The position numbers and the translations under genes were made by a program. This document shows, in pieces, positions 6,131-9,602 of a stretch of 9,602 bases of DNA; the first letter of the stretch is position 1; every line of letters begins with the position of its first letter. The DNA is from an uncultured Porphyromonadaceae bacterium (lineage in GTDB: Bacteria; Bacteroidota; Bacteroidia; Bacteroidales; Muribaculaceae): assembly GCA_900554265.1 (NCBI GenBank), contig USGZ01000038.1:1-9602 (forward strand). Direction: 5' to 3'. The notes beneath the pieces were generated by a model that saw only the letters and a program-made list of their open reading frames with translations, searched no databases and was not told the origin of the DNA.

Positions 6131-9100
6131 ATGAGTCTTTACGGCAATGCGGTGAAACGACCGATCATGACCACGCTGTGTTTCGTGGCCGTGGTGATTC
6201 TCGGTCTTTTCTCACTCAACAAACTACCCATAGACCTCTATCCGGACATAGAGACCAACACCCTGATGGTGATGACGACCTATTCCGGCGCCAGCGCGCA
6301 GGATATCGAGCAGAACGTTACGCGTCCGCTCGAGAACGTCCTCAACTCCGTCAGCAACCTCAAGCACATTACCAGCGACAGCCGCGAGAACATCTCCGTA
6401 ATCACCCTGGAGTTCGAGTACGGCGAGGATATCGACGTGCTGACCAACGATGTGCGCGACAAGCTGGATATGGTATCCTCCTCGATGCCCGACGACGCCG
6501 AGACGCCCATCATCTTCAAGTTCTCGACCGACATGATTCCCATCATCATGCTCAGCGTCAACGCAACGGAGAGCATGCCGGGCCTCTACAAGATTCTGGA
6601 CGAAAACGTAGCCAACCCTCTGGCGCGAATCAGCGGCGTAGGTACCGTAAGCATATCCGGCGCCCCCAAACGCGAAATCCACGTATACGTCGACCCCAAC
6701 CGCCTGGAAGCCTATAACATCACCGTAGAGCAGATAGGCAGTGTGATCGGCGCCGAGAACCGCAACATCCCCGGTGGCTCCTTCGACGTCGGCTCCGAGA
6801 CCTACTCCCTGCGCGTTCAGGGCGAGTTCACTTCCGCCGAGCAGATGGAGGACATCGTGGTCGGCAACGTGGGCGGCCGCAACATCTACCTGCGCGACGT
6901 GGCCCGCGTCGACGACTCCCTCGAGGAACGCACCCAGCGCACATACAACAACGGGCGCCAGGGCGCCATGATCATCATCCAGAAGCAGAGCGGCGCCAAC
7001 TCCGTCGAGATTTCGGACAAGGTCATGGACATGCTTCCGGACCTGCAGCGCCGCCTCCCGACCGACGTACAGCTGGACGTGATTGTCGACACCTCGGACA
7101 ATATCCGCAACACCATCGCCTCGCTGGTCGAGACGGTGCTCTACGCCCTGCTCTTCGTCATAATCGTGGTGTTCCTCTTCCTGGGCCGCTGGCGCGCGAC
7201 GCTGATTATCACCATCACCATCCCCATCTCGCTGATAGCCTCGTTCATCTACCTGTACGCCACAGGCAATACGCTCAACATCGTGTCGCTCTCGGCTCTG
7301 TCGATATCGATCGGTATGGTCGTGGACGACGCCATCGTTGTGCTCGAGAACGTGACGACGCACATCGAGCGCGGCTCCGACCCCAAGCAGGCCGCCGTCC
7401 ACGGCACCAACGAGGTTGCCGTATCCGTAATCGCCTCGACTCTGACACTTATCGCGGTGTTCTTCCCGCTGACGCTCGTCACGGGCATGACCGGCGTGCT
7501 CTTCCGCCAGCTCGGCTGGATGGTGACCATCATGATGATTATCTCGACCGTCTGCGCCCTGAGCCTCACGCCGATGCTCTGCAGTCAGCTCCTGCGCCGC
7601 TATACGCGTCACAGCAAGCTCTACGATACATTCTTCACGCCGGTCAACAAGGGCCTGGACGCCTTCGACCGCGGCTACGGACGCCTGCTTCACTGGGTAG
7701 TCGGGCATAAGACTGTGACCTTCATCATCTGTCTGGGCATATTCGCCGGCTCGCTGCTGCTCGTGCGTCAGGTCGGCACCGAATTCTTCCCCACCGCCGA
7801 CGACGGGCGCCTGCGCGTGAGCCTCGAGCTGCCTATCGGCACCCGCGTCGAAATTACCGACGAGGTGATGCACCGCCTGGTCGACGAATGGACGGAGAAA
7901 TACCCGGAGATGAAGACCATCAACTACACCACCGGTAGCGCCTCCAGCGACAACACCTTCGCCTCGCTGAGCGACAACGGCCCGCACATCGTGAGCATGA
8001 ACATCCGCCTGAGCGACCCCGGCGACCGCGAGCGCAAGATTACCGAAATCGCCGGTCTAATGCGCGAGGACCTGCGCCGCTATCCCGAATTCCGCAAGGC
8101 CCAGGTCAACGTCGGCGGCATGGGTGGCAGCATGGGCGGTCAGGCTTCGATCGACTACGAAATCTACGGCTACGACTTCACCGAGACCGACTCCGTGGCA
8201 CGCATGCTCCAGGACAGCCTCCTCGCAATCCCCGGCACAGCCAATGTCATGATTTCACGCTCGGACTACCAGCCCGAATACCAGGTCGACTTCGACCGCG
8301 AGAAGCTTGCCCTCTACGGGCTCAATCTCAGCACCGCCGCGAACTACCTTCGCAACCGCATCAACGGCCAGCTCGCTTCGCGCTACCGCGAGGACGGCGA
8401 AGAGTACGACATCAAGGTGATGTACGCACCTGAGAGCCGAACGAGCCTCGAGGACATCGAGAACATTCTGATTTACAACAATGCCGGTACGGCCGTCCGC
8501 GTGCGCGACGTGGGCCGCGTCGTAGAGCGCTTCACGCCCCCGACCATAGAGCGCAAGGACCGCGAGCGTATCGTCACGGTCAGCACCACCGTCCAGGACG
8601 TGCCGATGAGCCAGATCGTCGAAGCCAGCGAACGCATGATCGACAACATGGACATCCCCCAGGGCGTCAACATCCAGCTCGCCGGCTCCTATGAGGACCA
8701 GCAGGACTCCTTCCGCGACCTCCTTACTCTGGCAGTACTGATCATCATCCTTGTCTACATCGTGATGGCCGCACAGTTCGAGAGCTATACCTACCCCGCC
8801 ATAATCATGACCTCGCTGCTCTTCGCCTTCTCCGGCGTGTTCCTCATCCTCTGGCTGACAGGCCATACCCTGAGCGTGATGAGTCTTATCGGAGCCATCA
8901 TGCTTATCGGTATCGTGGTGAAGAACGGCATCGTGCTCATCGACTATATCTCCCTCAACCGCGAGCGCGGCATGGGCGTGCGCCGGGCCGTTATCAAGGG
9001 CGGCGAGAGCCGTCTGCGCCCCGTGGTGATGACCACGCTGACCACCATCCTCGGCATGGTGCCTATGGCGGTAGGTACAGGCCAGGGCGCCGAGATGTGG

Positions 9101-9265
9101 CGGCCGATGGGTACAGCCGTAATCGGCGGCCTCACCTTCTCGACCATACTGACACTGCTCTTCGTGCCGGTGCTCTACTGCGTGTTCGCCGGCAACGGCA
9201 TCAAGAAAGCGCGCCGCAAGCTACATGCCAGAAACAAGAACCCCAAGATGATACAGAACGTATGA
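6131..9265 (+). CDS. RND-family proton-driven efflux permease (AcrB/HAE1-like)
   Basis: At 1044 residues it has the full length of an RND drug pump, with twelve predicted membrane segments in two halves and two large periplasmic domains (about 35-330 and 550-860). The proton-relay residues are present: D399-D400 in SIGMVVDDAIVVLENV in segment 4, and K931 in IVVKNGIVLIDY in segment 10, equivalent to D407, D408 and K940 of E. coli AcrB. The Asp-Asp pair with hydrophobic surroundings, and the partnership with a lipoprotein adaptor, favour export of organic or amphiphilic compounds over metals, though the sequence alone does not settle the substrate. A Gly- and Met-rich stretch (VGGMGGSMGGQ, 661-671) lies in the second porter domain. 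The start is 6 nt after the adaptor stop. The end overlaps the next gene by 4 bp (ATGA). A frame of 587 codons on the opposite strand is a by-product of the GC-rich codon usage. Confidence 0.96.
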   Translation: MSLYGNAVKRPIMTTLCFVAVVILGLFSLNKLPIDLYPDIETNTLMVMTTYSGASAQDIEQNVTRPLENVLNSVSNLKHITSDSRENISVITLEFEYGEDIDVLTNDVRDKLDMVSSSMPDDAETPIIFKFSTDMIPIIMLSVNATESMPGLYKILDENVANPLARISGVGTVSISGAPKREIHVYVDPNRLEAYNITVEQIGSVIGAENRNIPGGSFDVGSETYSLRVQGEFTSAEQMEDIVVGNVGGRNIYLRDVARVDDSLEERTQRTYNNGRQGAMIIIQKQSGANSVEISDKVMDMLPDLQRRLPTDVQLDVIVDTSDNIRNTIASLVETVLYALLFVIIVVFLFLGRWRATLIITITIPISLIASFIYLYATGNTLNIVSLSALSISIGMVVDDAIVVLENVTTHIERGSDPKQAAVHGTNEVAVSVIASTLTLIAVFFPLTLVTGMTGVLFRQLGWMVTIMMIISTVCALSLTPMLCSQLLRRYTRHSKLYDTFFTPVNKGLDAFDRGYGRLLHWVVGHKTVTFIICLGIFAGSLLLVRQVGTEFFPTADDGRLRVSLELPIGTRVEITDEVMHRLVDEWTEKYPEMKTINYTTGSASSDNTFASLSDNGPHIVSMNIRLSDPGDRERKITEIAGLMREDLRRYPEFRKAQVNVGGMGGSMGGQASIDYEIYGYDFTETDSVARMLQDSLLAIPGTANVMISRSDYQPEYQVDFDREKLALYGLNLSTAANYLRNRINGQLASRYREDGEEYDIKVMYAPESRTSLEDIENILIYNNAGTAVRVRDVGRVVERFTPPTIERKDRERIVTVSTTVQDVPMSQIVEASERMIDNMDIPQGVNIQLAGSYEDQQDSFRDLLTLAVLIIILVYIVMAAQFESYTYPAIIMTSLLFAFSGVFLILWLTGHTLSVMSLIGAIMLIGIVVKNGIVLIDYISLNRERGMGVRRAVIKGGESRLRPVVMTTLTTILGMVPMAVGTGQGAEMWRPMGTAVIGGLTFSTILTLLFVPVLYCVFAGNGIKKARRKLHARNKNPKMIQNV

Positions 9266-9555
9266 AAAGCATATTCATAGCCTTCGACCAGGCTCACCGC
9301 GAGCGCATAATCGAAATGCTCGAACGCAACAACTGCCGCGGCTTCACCGCCTGGGACCAGGTCACCGGACGCGGCAGCGTTGACGGCGAGCCACACTACG
9401 GCAGCCACGCCTGGCCCTCGCTGGCCGGAGCCATAATGACAATCGTCGAGGACCATCGCGTCCGCCCCGTCCTGGCCGCCCTCAAGGCCTTCAACGACCA
9501 GCGCCCCCGCCTTGGCCTCCGCGCCTTCGTCTGGACCGTAGAAGAAACCCTCTGA
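9262..9555 (+). CDS. Small PII-like protein coupled to the RND pump
   Basis: The 97-residue protein starts at the ATG that overlaps the pump stop (ATGA at 9262-9265); a longer in-frame start at 9097 would lie wholly inside the pump gene and is not accepted. It has no signal peptide or membrane segment, so it is cytoplasmic. The pattern resembles the ferredoxin-like fold of PII proteins: beta strand KSIFIAF, helix HRERIIEMLERNN, strand with GFTAWDQVTGRGS (residues 27-39), a loop VDGEPHYGSHAWPS (40-53), strand GAIMTIVED (56-64), helix VRPVLAALKAFNDQ, and a C-terminal LRAFVWTVEETL. The GRGS and GEPHYGSHAWP segment corresponds in position to the T-loop of PII and carries H45, H49 and W51, which could bind a metal or a ligand. 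Known PII proteins bind nucleotides and regulate transporters and enzymes, so a regulatory role on the pump is plausible but inferred. It could also belong to the metal-binding PII-like families. Confidence 0.7.
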   Translation: MKSIFIAFDQAHRERIIEMLERNNCRGFTAWDQVTGRGSVDGEPHYGSHAWPSLAGAIMTIVEDHRVRPVLAALKAFNDQRPRLGLRAFVWTVEETL

Positions 9556-9602
9556 CACCGCACTCCCCTCCCCCATACCGAGGCCGCGCCCGCACCCGCC
9601 GG

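Noticed and set aside
6224..7987. A 587-codon open frame on the strand opposite the RND pump gene
   Set aside because: It lies wholly inside the pump gene, its translation is rich in Val, Asp, His and Gly as expected for the antisense of GC-rich coding DNA, and it shows no recognisable domain.
9097..9261. Longer start for the PII-like gene
   Set aside because: These codons lie in another frame of the pump gene and have no similarity to PII; the ATG at 9262 overlaps the pump stop in the same way as the other coupled pair in this operon.

Overview
The window looks like a chromosomal piece of a GC-rich Bacteroidales bacterium. Three things support this. The two recognisable promoters match the Bacteroidetes consensus (TTTG, about 20 nt, TAnnTTTG). 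The genes lack strong Shine-Dalgarno sites. The left edge carries a TonB-dependent receptor with the N-terminal carboxypeptidase-regulatory-like domain typical of that phylum. A gut lineage such as Muribaculaceae is a guess only; no rRNA or other marker gene is present.

Layout. Five genes on the minus strand fill the left part, read here in transcription order from right to left: galE (2361-3392), a minimal nucleotidyltransferase antitoxin (1837-2139), an overlapping HEPN/HepT toxin (1500-1844), a small outer-membrane beta-barrel protein (751-1410), and the N-terminal part of a TonB-dependent receptor that runs off the left edge (1-664). Between galE and the toxin-antitoxin pair is a 221-bp gene-free stretch rich in the palindrome GATTAATC, including a perfect 14-bp inverted repeat. 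A 21-bp repeat lies on both sides of the toxin-antitoxin pair, as three tandem units downstream and about one and a half units upstream, which suggests that the pair is a mobile or recently inserted cassette. The pair is also visibly more AT-rich than its surroundings.

The right part, on the plus strand, is one tight operon: a TolC-family outer-membrane channel (3666-5105), a lipoprotein periplasmic adaptor (5102-6124), an RND inner-membrane pump (6131-9265) and a 97-residue PII-like protein (9262-9555). ATGA overlaps join channel to adaptor and pump to PII-like gene; 6 nt separate adaptor from pump. The first three would form a complete tripartite proton-driven efflux pump across both membranes. 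The fourth resembles PII signalling proteins and may sense a ligand or metal and act on the pump. It is the best candidate here for undescribed biology.

galE and the efflux operon are divergent and share a 273-bp intergenic region with one clear promoter for each. A dyad lying between the two -33 boxes could be an operator.
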